DNA of 42,958 bases from JAABRU01 sp050180235 (GTDB taxonomy: Bacteria > Desulfobacterota > Desulfobacteria > Desulfobacterales > Desulfococcaceae). Within the stretch, counting starts at the first letter, position 1. Each line of letters opens with the position of its first letter. Below are positions 7,786 through 17,033 of the stretch, one piece after another. The translations under genes and the position numbers were made by a program. Where the stretch lies: NCBI GenBank assembly GCA_050180235.1, contig JBFXEJ010000048.1:1-42958 (forward strand), read 5' to 3'. A model generated the notes under the pieces. That model saw only the letters and a program-made list of their open reading frames with translations. It did not search any database and was not told the DNA's origin.

Positions 7786-10700
7786 TCATCCGCAAATCAC
7801 CCTTTCCAGTTCCTGTATCATTTCCAGACGCGGTCTGTCCCGGAAGATACCGAAATCCGGCCCGGCAGAAGGTTCTATTCCCCGAAGAAACAGATAAAAC
7901 ACGCCCCCGAAATGTTTTTCATAGTCATAATCCGGTATCCGCACACGCAGATAGCGGTGCAGAGCCAGTGTATAGATATGATACTGCAGGACATACAATT
8001 CTTCACGCATGGCACGGCCAAGAAAATCCTGCTGATAATCCTGAACCGTATTTCCCAGATGATTGGATTTCCAGTCCACCAGATAATAGCGATTTCTGAA
8101 ACGGAAAACCAGATCAACAAAACCTTTCATGAATCCCTCAGTCCGGGAAAATTTCAGATTTCCAATCTGCCGGGGAAAATCTCCGGAAGTCCCCAGAATG
8201 TCAGGTCTGCCACATGTTTCAAACACTGTTCTGAGCATAACCGGGGATAAGCTTTTCATGGGAAAATAAAATTCCATTTCGTTAATCCTTTCAGAACAGG
8301 GAATCCGGGACAAAGTGAAATCTGCTCTGTCTGATTCCAGAGGAGCGGACAGAACATGCGTGATCATCCGGGTTACGGTTTCAGCCCATTCAGATTCTAT
8401 CGCGTACTGTTCTAGTTTTTCCAATACAGTTTTTTGGATTTCCTCCCTGTCTGTCAGTGTGAAATCCAGTTCCTCAAATATCTTGTGCAGACAGCTTCCG
8501 GGAACTGTGCCGCGGGGAAATAAAAAAATATTCCTGATTTCCGCATCTTCTTCATGGGAAACCGGACCGGATACGGGTTCATTTTCTCTGGCCTGTGCAT
8601 CATAATCAGTGATTTCCGTGCTGTGCTGTTTTTCGCTTACAAGGGAGGAAAAACTGGAAACCCGGAAACTGTCTGCAATCTTTCCGCCAAAAATCCTGGG
8701 CCTGAAATTTTCTCCAGCGCCCTCCGGCAAAGGGCATTTCAGACCGGGCTTCATCGGAAGCGGGGAAACCTCTATGGCCCCGTCCGAATCATGGGCAAGT
8801 TTTTCCACTGCAGTCATAATATCCGCATCTGTCAGGGAAGCGAAAGCCTTTTTTGCTTCTTCCGGCATATCACCGTTTTCAATTTCAGGGCCGTGAAAAA
8901 GCCAGGCAGGCGCAGAGGTTTCCGCTGAACTGATTCTGCCCCAGACCAGATAGCAGCGGTTTTGGGCACGGGTCAGTGAAACATACAGCAGACGCAGATT
9001 TTCTGCCAGATTCTCTTTTACCTCCATCCGGCGGTGTTCTCTGACAGCCTCGGATCGCAGATCGCAGGTGATGGCTCTTTCTGCGCATTCATCATGGAAT
9101 ACAACCGGACCTTTTTCCGGATTCCGGGGTTCGGATCTGCCCCAGGTAAAGGGGCAGAAAACCACCGGATACTCAAGCCCCTTGCATTTGTGCATTGTCA
9201 CCAGTTTGACAGCCTTTTCATCGCTTTCCAGACGCAGTTGATTTTCATGCTGACTTTCCTCCTGCCTCTGCTCCTTCTGCAAACGCTGTTCCGACAGCCA
9301 TTTCACCAGCCCGGTCATACCGATTTTATTTTTCATATCAGCATGATGAATCAGTTCTGAAAGATGGAGCACATTGGTGCACCGGCGTTCCCCGCGGGGC
9401 AGGGACATGAGACGCGGCAGGACTTCCTCATCTGCAAGAAACTGCCGGAACATGCGGATAAAGCCCCGTGTATTCCATATATTGCTGTAATCCCCGAATT
9501 TCACCAGCCATTTTTCCCATACATTTTCATTCTCTTTCAGATTTTCCAGTTCCTCACCGGTACATCCCATCATATCTGTTGCCAGGGCAGTGCGGATCAG
9601 GGTTTCATTGCGGGGCTGAACCAGTGCACTGAGCAGACGTTCCATTTCCAAAGCCTCATGACTGTCAAATATATCGGCATTGCTGTGGAGAACAGAGGGA
9701 ATATCCAGTTCAGACAGGGCCTTCTGCACCAAATCCGCCTCTTTTTTTTTGCGTACCAGTACCGCTATGTCGCCGGGTGCAAGATTTTTCTTTCCCATGT
9801 GTGCGATTCCTTCCTGTCCCATTCGGATAAGACGGGAAATTTCCGCCACCACTGCCTGGACAATCACCTCTTTTGCTTTTTCCTGACTCACAGGTTTGTC
9901 TGTTCCTGTAATCACCTCTGCCTGTGCCACCCATATCTGCAAAGGCGGTTCGCATTTCCCGCTGATGGTCAGGCTTTCCCGGTCTTTTTTATCTGCTGCA
10001 CTCACAGAGGGAAAGGAAATGGCATCATATACAAAGGCTTTGTTTTTTTTCCGGAATACGGTATTGACCGCCTTAATCAGATTAGGTTCCGAACGCCAGT
10101 TTTCGCTGAGGGTATAACTGAATTCAGCATGACGGGCCGCGTCCATATAGGCGAAAATATCTGCTCCCCGGAAACTGTAAATGGCCTGCTTGGGATCACC
10201 GATGAGAAAAAGAATCCGATCCCCTGTTTGAAAGACGGTTTTGAAAATATTATACTGCACAGGATCAGTATCCTGAAATTCATCAATGAGCGCTGCCCTG
10301 TATTTGCCCCGAATCCTGGCAGCCAGTTCCTCTCCCCGTTCTGCATGAAGGGCTTCCCGCAGATCCGTGAGCAGATCATCAAAAGAGCGGAGATTCCGGC
10401 TTTCCATGCGCTGTTTCATTTCCTGGCGCGCATAGGCAAAAAGTTCGGTTTTCAGATACAGAAGATACTGCTCAAATGCCTGAAACATGACTTCCCGCCT
10501 GTGAAAAAGAATTTCGCACTGATCAAAAAAAGGATGCGATGGCACTTCACATTTTTTTTTGGTTCCCTTTGTCAGTTCTGTCTTTGTAAATTTCTCAAAC
10601 TCCTCAAAAAGCAGGGGAGAAGAATTTGGATTTTTCAGACAGTCATCCATCTTTTCAATCCAGTCCGGAATATTTTCTTTTTTATACTGGTTCAGATTAA

Positions 10701-11472
10701 GAACTTTATTCTGAAGCAGTATCTTTTCCACATCCGAACGGGAATGCTGCCATTGTTCCCGCACTGCTGAGAATGCGGTAAAAAAAGCGTTTTCATATTC
10801 TGCAGTATCTGGGGCTTCTGTTTGCGGAATAATCCGCATATCAGGCCGTGAAATCAGGCTGCCCAGCAGGGCACTGAGCGATTCAGTGCTGATTTTTTCC
10901 TTTTCCATGGCAAATTTGACAAAAAGGGGAGAGGCCGTATAAAAATGGCTTCGCCAGAAATCCTCCACAATCTCCTGCTTCATGCTTTCCTGATCCGTTG
11001 CCAGTTCCGTGTCAAAAAGTGAGCCGCTTTCAAATGCGTTTTCCTGCAGCATCCTCAGGCAGAAGGCATGAATGGTGAAGATTGCGGCCTGGTCAAAATC
11101 CCGGATGGCATATCTGAGATTCTGCTGCGCAGTTTCCGGATCAGGCAGTGATTCAATGAGTCCTGTCAGAAAAGGATCGCCCGTCTTACTGCCCGAAAGA
11201 ACCTCCATCGCATCCCTTAGACGGGTGCGGATGCGTTCTTTCAGTTGCTCTGTGGCGGCCTCTGTAAATGTCACCACCAGAATTTCATCCACATTAAGCG
11301 GTCTGTCAGAATTTGCCGCTTTTTCCAGAATCAGACGCAGAAAAAGCCCGGCTATGGTATAGGTTTTGCCTGTACCCGCGCTGGCCTCAATGAGATTGCT
11401 TCCTTTCAGTTCCGCCCAAAGCGGATCCTGATTCTGAACATGCGTTTCCGCTATATCAATTCCTGAATACAT
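7786..11472 (-). CDS. recB: RecB, exonuclease V beta subunit (helicase-nuclease)
   Basis: 1228 residues from the chosen ATG, the normal RecB length. Superfamily 1 helicase motifs run in order: Walker A ASAGTGKT at 30-37, motif II LIDEFQDTDPVQ, motif III GDPKQAIYSFRGAD, motif IV SENWRSEPNL and a late VTMHKCKGLEYPVVF. The C-terminal nuclease domain is complete: His in GSCLHKIFEELDF, Asp in GFVDLVF, and the DWKSNHLG catalytic Asp/Lys, followed by a LQYHIYTLALHRYL segment. The protein processes double-strand breaks with RecC and RecD, but neither gene is here. A longer frame starts at 11544; I prefer 11472 because AGGAG precedes it and family members begin shortly before the Walker A motif. The gene stands alone between repeat elements. 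Confidence 0.93.
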   Translation of the reverse strand: MYSGIDIAETHVQNQDPLWAELKGSNLIEASAGTGKTYTIAGLFLRLILEKAANSDRPLNVDEILVVTFTEAATEQLKERIRTRLRDAMEVLSGSKTGDPFLTGLIESLPDPETAQQNLRYAIRDFDQAAIFTIHAFCLRMLQENAFESGSLFDTELATDQESMKQEIVEDFWRSHFYTASPLFVKFAMEKEKISTESLSALLGSLISRPDMRIIPQTEAPDTAEYENAFFTAFSAVREQWQHSRSDVEKILLQNKVLNLNQYKKENIPDWIEKMDDCLKNPNSSPLLFEEFEKFTKTELTKGTKKKCEVPSHPFFDQCEILFHRREVMFQAFEQYLLYLKTELFAYARQEMKQRMESRNLRSFDDLLTDLREALHAERGEELAARIRGKYRAALIDEFQDTDPVQYNIFKTVFQTGDRILFLIGDPKQAIYSFRGADIFAYMDAARHAEFSYTLSENWRSEPNLIKAVNTVFRKKNKAFVYDAISFPSVSAADKKDRESLTISGKCEPPLQIWVAQAEVITGTDKPVSQEKAKEVIVQAVVAEISRLIRMGQEGIAHMGKKNLAPGDIAVLVRKKKEADLVQKALSELDIPSVLHSNADIFDSHEALEMERLLSALVQPRNETLIRTALATDMMGCTGEELENLKENENVWEKWLVKFGDYSNIWNTRGFIRMFRQFLADEEVLPRLMSLPRGERRCTNVLHLSELIHHADMKNKIGMTGLVKWLSEQRLQKEQRQEESQHENQLRLESDEKAVKLVTMHKCKGLEYPVVFCPFTWGRSEPRNPEKGPVVFHDECAERAITCDLRSEAVREHRRMEVKENLAENLRLLYVSLTRAQNRCYLVWGRISSAETSAPAWLFHGPEIENGDMPEEAKKAFASLTDADIMTAVEKLAHDSDGAIEVSPLPMKPGLKCPLPEGAGENFRPRIFGGKIADSFRVSSFSSLVSEKQHSTEITDYDAQARENEPVSGPVSHEEDAEIRNIFLFPRGTVPGSCLHKIFEELDFTLTDREEIQKTVLEKLEQYAIESEWAETVTRMITHVLSAPLESDRADFTLSRIPCSERINEMEFYFPMKSLSPVMLRTVFETCGRPDILGTSGDFPRQIGNLKFSRTEGFMKGFVDLVFRFRNRYYLVDWKSNHLGNTVQDYQQDFLGRAMREELYVLQYHIYTLALHRYLRVRIPDYDYEKHFGGVFYLFLRGIEPSAGPDFGIFRDRPRLEMIQELERVICG

Positions 11473-11600
11473 GGTTTGTCTGACACTCCTGATTTTCAAT
11501 ACATTTGAGTTCTTCCATTCAGAAAAACGCTTTTTTTCACGCATAAATGGAAATTTCGCAAAACCCCCTGATGTTCCGGACAGCCGCCTTCGCAGGTATT

Positions 11601-11727
11601 ATACCAATACGCTATTGAATTTATACAATAAGGTGAGTTGTTTCCTCTGTGTTCTCTGTGGTTTTTTATCTCTGTGTCCTCTGTGGGAAACCGAATCATA
11701 AGTATATTTTCAATGGAGAATTGGTAT
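11601..11727. mobile_element. Family A miniature element, copy A2
   Basis: 127 bases with inverted ends ATACCAATACGCTATTG and CAATGGAGAATTGGTAT. The interior contains the CCTCTGTGTTCTCTGTGG module. Read on the other strand it is nearly identical, with only a handful of differences, to copy A4 at 18965-19091, so one recent transposition or conversion event is likely. Confidence 0.75.
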
Positions 11728-11802
11728 TACACCCGCCGGAAAAACTGCCCTGCACATTTTGCGGTAAAAAGGGAAAAAACACAAACAAAAATCCAAAAAT
11801 TG

Positions 11803-11830
11803 TTGAGTTTAGCGAAAAAATGAATATAAT
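11803..11830 (+). promoter_or_regulatory. Candidate sigma-70 promoter for uspA
   Basis: TTGAGT, a 16-base spacer and a perfect TATAAT lie about 137 bases before the uspA start, on its strand. The leader contains a small palindrome, ACTTCCGGAAGT, near 11891-11902. Prediction by eye only. Confidence 0.35.
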
Positions 11831-11966
11831 ACAGAAAATGAGAAGATATTTTTTTCATCTGATGAAATACCTTTCCCTGCTGCCGGGCTGACTTCCGGAA
11901 GTCCGGAGGTCTTGAGGGACGGTTTGTTTCATATTTTATGCCAACACAGAAATAAAGGAGGTTTAT

Positions 11967-12422
11967 ATGAAAGAATTCAAAAAAATTCTCTTTCCTGTTG
12001 ATCTCTCCGAGACTTCTCAGCACATAGTTCCCTGTGTTCTGACAATGGGAGCCAAATTCAATGCGGAAATTCATCTTCTTTATGTGGGCAGAATTTTTGA
12101 ACAGTTGAAGAGTATCTATGTCCCTCATGTCTCCATCAAACAGATGGAAACAGATATTTTGGCGGGAGCCACAAAAAAGCTGGGAGAATTTGCCGAGGAA
12201 TTTTTTGAAACATACCCGTCCTGTCAGAAAAAGGTTGTGATTGGCGACACAGCCGGGGAAATCATCAATTACGCCAAAACAGAAAAAGCTGATCTGATCA
12301 TCATGGGGACTCATGCCAGAAAAGGGCTGGAAAAGATGCTCTTTGGCAGTGTTGCGGAAAAAGTGGTGAAAATGTCGCCGGTTCCGGTTATGTGTGTGAA
12401 TCCCCAAACAGTTTCTGAATGA
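11967..12422 (+). CDS. Universal stress protein, UspA family
   Basis: 151 residues, a single Usp domain. It starts with FKKILFPVDLSETS and ends with the nucleotide-binding loop MGTHARKGLEKMLFGSVAEKVV (about 113-134) and the final strand PVPVMCV. The loop fits the ATP-binding type, G-2x-G-9x-G(S/T), except that the second glycine position is an alanine or arginine in HAR; many Usp proteins with GTHAR loops still bind ATP. The start is secure: AAGGAGG lies 7 bases upstream. It is monocistronic, convergent with the solute-binding protein, with hairpins between the two genes. The role in this organism is not predictable beyond stress-related signalling. Confidence 0.92.
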   Translation: MKEFKKILFPVDLSETSQHIVPCVLTMGAKFNAEIHLLYVGRIFEQLKSIYVPHVSIKQMETDILAGATKKLGEFAEEFFETYPSCQKKVVIGDTAGEIINYAKTEKADLIIMGTHARKGLEKMLFGSVAEKVVKMSPVPVMCVNPQTVSE

Positions 12423-12471
12423 GAAATACTGCCCTGTTTCTGATCCGAAAAGCAAAACCTGTGCCAATGTC

Positions 12472-12522
12472 TTATGCTCCGGATTCGGGAAGCCCGGCAA
12501 CTCACCGGTATCCGGAGCATAA
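12472..12522. terminator. Inverted repeat between convergent genes
   Basis: TTATGCTCCGGAT pairs perfectly with ATCCGGAGCATAA around a 25-base loop that itself contains CGGG/CCCG. It lies 50 bases after the uspA stop. Confidence 0.5.
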
Positions 12523-12527
12523 AAAAA

Positions 12528-12558
12528 GACTTCCGAAGTTTTTCAGTCCCCGGAAGTT
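12528..12558 (-). terminator. Intrinsic terminator of the solute-binding protein gene
   Basis: On the minus strand, ACTTCCG ... CGGAAGT forms a stem followed directly by CTTTTTTT, the classic terminator layout, 32 bases after the stop of the minus-strand gene. Confidence 0.65.
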
Positions 12559-12589
12559 TCGCTGTTCGGCCTTCCAAATTGAGATGCCC

Positions 12590-14401
12590 TTATTTCAGAA
12601 ATTCCATCTTGTAAGTTTCCTCCACAACCGTCACCGGTTCAAATGCCTTTCCCTGTTTCATGGCCTTTTTTGTTTCATCGTACAGTTTTCCGTCATACCA
12701 GAACAGACCGCCGGTGCTGCTGTCAAAAGGCTCAAACAGATCAGCAGAAACCTTTGTGCCGGGCGGTGTGGGAAGTTTCCACCACCGCCAGTAACCTTCC
12801 CGCACATAGGGAACCATGAAAGTGGGAACAAATGCTCCGATTTCATGGATTTTTTCCTGAATTTTTTTGGACAGATCCATGCGCTCCTTTTCATCCAGAG
12901 AGTTCCGGTATGCGTCTATGAGCTTATCCATTTCCGGATCATCGGTGTTGGTAATATTGTTGGTCTGTGGTTTATGGGCATTGACAGAATGAAAATGTTC
13001 CCAGAACTGGGGCCGCAGTGAGGTGCTCCATCCGCCCCAGTCCACTTCATGATTTTTTTCCATGACTTTTTTATACGCGGCCGATGCATCCATCTTCTGA
13101 AGCCGCAGTTCCACCCCGGCCTTTTTGGCCTCCTCTTTTAAGACTACCAGACGCGGGGTATGCTCATCATGGGTGTAAATCACCTCAACGGAAAACCGCT
13201 GTCCGTTTTTTTCCCAGATGCCGTCCTTTCCCCTGACCCAGCCGGAAGATTCCATATAGGATTTAACCCTGTCAATGTCAAATCTGCGGGCGCGGATATC
13301 GGTGTTGGAATAGGGGCCGTATCCGACAAACATCCCTTCCAGCCGATAATAGTCATTGCGCAGCACTTCGGAAATGACTTTTTCAATATTCATGGCATGG
13401 GCAAAGGCATAACGGATATTTTTGTCTTTGAAAATCTCCTTATCCTGATTCAGCCAGAATCCCTGCGCGGACTGCTGTGTATCATTGAAAAACAGGATTT
13501 TGTGGATATAGCCTCTTTTCACTTCGGGAATATCGGATTTGATATGCCAGTAATCCGGAAAGTTGAGACTGAATGCGTCAAGCTGTGCTTTTTTGAAATA
13601 TTCCCACTGCACATTGTAATTTCTGACCACAGTAAAAACAACGCTGTCCGCATTGAAGCGGTTTTTGAAATACCGAAGGTCTTTGGCCCACCAGTCTTTT
13701 TTGCGCTCAAAGCGGATATGACGGCCTTTTTTGAAATCCGCAAGCTGATACGGCCCGGTGTTTGGAACAATTTCCCAGTTGTATTTTTTGACAAAATCCT
13801 CATTCAACTCACCATAATAATGCCGGGGCGTAGGCGAAATGCCGAGTTTGAGATGCAGATCAGGCACTGCTTTGGTGCTGACCACCGCGATAGTGTGCTC
13901 ATCATACACCGTAACTTTTTCAATTTCCTTTGTATAATAATCATTGTACCAGGGAGCGATGATATGTTTGGAGCGCATGAATTCCAGTGTAAACACATAA
14001 TCATCAGCGGTCACAGATTTGCCGTCTGACCATTTTGCTGCGGGATTGAGTTTGAAATACATGGTCTTTTTGTCTTTGTCAAAAGCCCAGTGGGTTGCCA
14101 GTTCCGGGATAATATTCAGGGTGTTGGGATGCAGCCCGATGAGGCTGTACTGATTTCCGAGAACAGCATCACGGAAAGCACTGTTGGAATCCGGCCCCAC
14201 TGTGCGGAAGGTGGGCGGAAAAGTGAGAATGGCCGTGTTGAAATTTCCCCCCTTTTGAGCGTCCGGCGAGGCAAAGACCGGATCGGTCTCATTGGTGAGC
14301 CATTCAATGTCAGTCGGCATCTGTTCAGCCGCATAAACCGGAACTGCCGCATAAAATACCATAACCATAATTGCATACAGACAAAACCGTTTGAAAAACA
14401 T
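12590..14401 (-). CDS. Peptide-type ABC transporter solute-binding protein (YejA-like)
   Basis: 603 residues with a clear signal peptide (MFFKRFCLYAIMVMVFYAAVPVYA) and the SBP_bac_5 fold of oligopeptide/nickel/dipeptide binding proteins. Recognisable parts are AAKWSDGKSVTADDYVFTLE, the strand FSLNFPDYWH, and IRYAFAHAMNIEKVI. The opening EWLTNETDPVFASPDAQKGG and the size match the YejA branch, which binds peptides such as microcin-C-type compounds in enterobacteria. The start at 14401 is preceded by AAGGA with 9 bases spacing; a longer frame to 14554 would bury the signal peptide. No permease or ATPase gene neighbours it, so its transporter is elsewhere or it works alone. A terminator follows. 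The ligand is unknown. Confidence 0.88.
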   Translation of the reverse strand: MFFKRFCLYAIMVMVFYAAVPVYAAEQMPTDIEWLTNETDPVFASPDAQKGGNFNTAILTFPPTFRTVGPDSNSAFRDAVLGNQYSLIGLHPNTLNIIPELATHWAFDKDKKTMYFKLNPAAKWSDGKSVTADDYVFTLEFMRSKHIIAPWYNDYYTKEIEKVTVYDEHTIAVVSTKAVPDLHLKLGISPTPRHYYGELNEDFVKKYNWEIVPNTGPYQLADFKKGRHIRFERKKDWWAKDLRYFKNRFNADSVVFTVVRNYNVQWEYFKKAQLDAFSLNFPDYWHIKSDIPEVKRGYIHKILFFNDTQQSAQGFWLNQDKEIFKDKNIRYAFAHAMNIEKVISEVLRNDYYRLEGMFVGYGPYSNTDIRARRFDIDRVKSYMESSGWVRGKDGIWEKNGQRFSVEVIYTHDEHTPRLVVLKEEAKKAGVELRLQKMDASAAYKKVMEKNHEVDWGGWSTSLRPQFWEHFHSVNAHKPQTNNITNTDDPEMDKLIDAYRNSLDEKERMDLSKKIQEKIHEIGAFVPTFMVPYVREGYWRWWKLPTPPGTKVSADLFEPFDSSTGGLFWYDGKLYDETKKAMKQGKAFEPVTVVEETYKMEFLK

Positions 14402-14899
14402 AAGAAATATTCCTTTCTCATACATATGGGCCGGGTGGAGTGAAACCACACCGGAAAAAAATATTGCAGGCATACTGCCCGTGTTCTGAACCGGCAGTAT
14501 GCCGGTTCCATGTTCCTGTTTCTTTTTCTTTTGTTTTACATTTATTTTGCCCAAAGGTAAAGTTGTAAGACAAAAAAATCAGGTTTCTTCCGCTGTACTT
14601 CCTGTGAAAGCACAAATTCAGTAATTTCAATTAGTTTTTATACAATTCTTCGTCAGTATGACAGAAATGCTTAATGTGGATTTATAAAACAGTGCCAGGC
14701 TTTCAGTCCTGCACTTTGGAAATACCAGGAAAGATGGAGCAGTCCTGATTCCCTTGACTTTTCGCATTTTCAGTGCAAATATCCGGGATGATGAACTGAC
14801 AGACTGACCAAATCCGGGGAGCATAATCCGGATGCCAGAAAAATTTTTTCAAAGTTATATCCCAAAGAACCGGCGTTTTCCGGTTCAGTGAGGTGAACC
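14402..14899. other. Intergenic region without a recognisable gene
   Basis: Divergent upstream region shared by the solute-binding protein (minus) and the Uma2 protein (plus). It contains one perfect hairpin, GAACCGGCA/TGCCGGTTC, at 14488-14508. Nothing else is supported. Confidence 0.5.
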
Positions 14900-15859
14900 A
14901 TGCAGACTTTGGAGATGCTGAAAAGAGATGATGAGGAATCCGCATATATTCCGGACGCTGATGAGGAAATATCCGAGGACGGACGCTTTGTCTCCGAGGA
15001 GGAATACTGGGAGAATTATTACATTCATCCGTACAGCAGTTATGAATGGAACAGCGGATTTCTGGAGGAAAAACCCATGACTGATTACAAAGGCTGGCTG
15101 ATGTATCACTGGTTTGAGCAGACACTCAGCCATTTTCTCAGTGTGCATCCTCTTGCCAAAACAATGGGGCTTGACTTCGGGTTCAGTCTTTCACTGCCCC
15201 GGAGAAAAAAATCCGTGCGCAAACCGGATCTGTCGGTAATCCGCAGTGACAATCCGATACTGCTGCATCCGGATGATCAGAGTTACAAAGGCACCCTTGA
15301 TATGTGCATTGAGTCCCTGTCCTATTCCAGAAAGAGCGAGATTCTGCGGGACACTGTGGTGAAAAAAAGGGAATATCAGAATGTCCGTGTGAGGGAATAT
15401 TTCATCCTTGACGCGCGGATGCTGAAAACAGCCTTTTACCGGCTGGATGACAAAGGAAAATACCGGGAAATCGCGCCTGAAAACAGGGACATCATACACT
15501 CGGAAGTCCTGCCCGGATTCCGGTTCCGGATTTCAGATCTGCTGAAACAGCCCACCCTTGAGGAAATGGCGCATGATGAACTGTATCAGGACTGGATTCT
15601 GCCTTTTTATCAGAAATCAAGACAGAAAGCCGAAGCGGAAAGGCTGCGGGCCGAAAAGGCTGAGAAAAAAGCTGAAAGGCAAAGGCTGAAAGTTGAAAAG
15701 GCTGAAAAGAAAGCCGAAAGGGAAAGACGGAAAACCGAAGAGGCTCAGAAAAAAGCCGGACAGGAAAGATGCAGAGCCGAACAGTCCGAACAGAAAGCTG
15801 CCCGTCTTGCAGCAAAACTCAGGGAACTCGGCATTGATCCGGAACTGTCTGACCTCTGA
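14900..15859 (+). CDS. Uma2 family (DUF820) protein with coiled-coil tail
   Basis: 319 residues. The middle (about 45-215) shows the Uma2/DUF820 restriction-endonuclease-like fold: RKPDLSVIRS carries the PD motif, MCIESLSYSR the next acidic strand, and KKREYQNVRVREYFILD the KxxxY segment with the family's usual Tyr. The C-terminal 80 residues are a highly charged Lys/Glu/Ala heptad region (repeated AEKAEKKAERQR units) predicted to form a coiled coil, ending in ELGIDPELSDL. These proteins are abundant in cyanobacteria and in repeat-rich Desulfobacterota; their biological role is not established, and nuclease activity is inferred from the fold. GAGGTG precedes the ATG. A second, distinct member with a similar tail lies at 38986-39825. 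Confidence 0.82.
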   Translation: MQTLEMLKRDDEESAYIPDADEEISEDGRFVSEEEYWENYYIHPYSSYEWNSGFLEEKPMTDYKGWLMYHWFEQTLSHFLSVHPLAKTMGLDFGFSLSLPRRKKSVRKPDLSVIRSDNPILLHPDDQSYKGTLDMCIESLSYSRKSEILRDTVVKKREYQNVRVREYFILDARMLKTAFYRLDDKGKYREIAPENRDIIHSEVLPGFRFRISDLLKQPTLEEMAHDELYQDWILPFYQKSRQKAEAERLRAEKAEKKAERQRLKVEKAEKKAERERRKTEEAQKKAGQERCRAEQSEQKAARLAAKLRELGIDPELSDL

Positions 15860-15905
15860 TTTGCCTGATTTTCCCTGCTCCCTGATATTCACCGTAATAA
15901 TTTTT

Positions 15906-16104
15906 GGCAGTACATGACCACATTGAATTTTATATATTCCCCTCCTGAGAGGGTGCAGGGGGTGTGTCCGGAACTGTATGCCCGGCAGTGTGTTCCGGCA
16001 ATGGGGAAAAGACACACCCCTGCCACTCTCAAGAGGGGATTTTTTAAGAACTTAACAGCCCTGCCTCTCAGGAGGGGAATTGATAAAATTGGTCATGTAC
16101 TGCC
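15906..16104. mobile_element. Palindromic element with long inverted ends
   Basis: The 199-base element begins GGCAGTACATGACCA and ends TGGTCATGTACTGCC. The inverted ends extend inward for about 40 bases, through a TTTTAT tract into CCCCTCCTGAGAGG / CCTCTCAGGAGGGG. The centre holds a second nested pair, GTGTGTC...GACACACC. It has no coding capacity. The CCCCTCCTGAGAGG module is also found inside A3, A6 and A7. Confidence 0.65.
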
Positions 16105-16113
16105 TCAAATCCC

Positions 16114-16308
16114 TTAACTGAGCTGACTGATTCCCAGTGACAGAAGAACCGGGATAATCAGCCAGAATGCTGTTTTGCAGTATTCCAAAAAATGCTTCCG
16201 GGGTATATCTGTCCATAAACTGATGCGCATATGTTCCGAATCCTCCGGGGAAAGGATGAAACAGCACAGACTGATCCATTCAGACATTTTTTTATTGTCC
16301 ATTGTCAT
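16114..16308 (-). CDS. Small predicted membrane protein
   Basis: 64 residues: MTMDNKKMSEWISLCC..., then a charged middle with SEHMRISLWTDIPRKHF, and a C-terminal hydrophobic segment AFWLIIPVLLSLGI that could span the membrane. The start is supported by AAGGAG about 7 bases before the ATG. A longer frame to 16380 has no ribosome site. The gene ends only 9 bases from the palindromic element at 15906-16104. No family is recognised. It may be real because of the good ribosome site and coherent topology, but the evidence is limited. Confidence 0.5.
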   Translation of the reverse strand: MTMDNKKMSEWISLCCFILSPEDSEHMRISLWTDIPRKHFLEYCKTAFWLIIPVLLSLGISQLS

Positions 16309-16639
16309 ATCTTTCTCCTTTTTGAACATGCTGGAATGAAAGGGAAATAGCGGTAAAACAGATATTTTGTTTTGCAGCATTGCTGTATGAATTTTATGAA
16401 AAACAGATTGCGAAAATCAGTTTTTTGCAGATAACAGACTGTTTTTTTATCCCCTCTGTGACTATCAGAAATACCATATCCCCTGGATAATAACAGATGC
16501 AGTTTTCATTATATTTCACCATAACACTTTCCGGAAAACCCATGTTCAGAGTTGGACAACTGCATATCCGGAAATCTGAAAACAGACATCAGCTTATGCA
16601 GTATTTTTTCCCCTTGATTTTCACAACAATGATATTGCA

Positions 16640-16731
16640 ATACCAATTCTTCATTGATTTTTTCATAAAATCCCCTCCTGAAAGGGGCAGTAGTTTGTTT
16701 CATAAGTATATTTTCAATGGAAAATCGTTAT
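16640..16731. mobile_element. Family A miniature element, copy A3
   Basis: 92 bases. The left end ATACCAATTCTTCATTG is good; the right end, CAATGGAAAATCGTTAT, is decayed. The interior has CCCCTCCTGAAAGGGGCA and TTTCATAAGTATATTTT, the same short type as copy A7. Confidence 0.65.
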
Positions 16732-17033
16732 AAAAGCAGACAAAACAATACTGAAAATCTGTGAGCAGACATTCCGGGGGCTTCCTGCAGACTCTTATCC
16801 ACAGCAGCAAAAACACTTCTGAGCCCGGCATCAGCTATAGCAGGTGCATCATGCAGGGAATATGATCGGATCTGATATTTCACAATTAACCTTTTATTTC
16901 CCATGAACCGGGATGGCCCGGAAAAATCTTTTCTGCTTGCAAATCCCAAATCATCCTGCTAATCTGCAAACTCTGAACATCCGGGTTCATACGGATGGAG
17001 CTTCTGTCTGCCCATTTCTCCGGAGGAGCCATC
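16732..17033. other. Intergenic region, nothing recognised
   Basis: About 300 bases upstream of the double-Cache chemoreceptor. I see no gene, RNA or convincing promoter; only the ribosome site GGAGGAG immediately before the receptor gene is clear. Confidence 0.5.

Noticed and set aside
9364..10770. Long plus-strand open frame (468 codons) opposite recB
   Set aside because: It is a shadow of recB, rich in Phe/His/Cys, with no family resemblance or ribosome site.
11640..11700. CTCTGTGTTCTCTGTGG repeats as a possible CRISPR
   Set aside because: Only two or three short imperfect units inside a family A element; no regular spacing and no cas genes.
13160..14029. 289-codon plus-strand frame opposite the solute-binding protein
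   Set aside because: Antisense to a well-supported gene with no start site.
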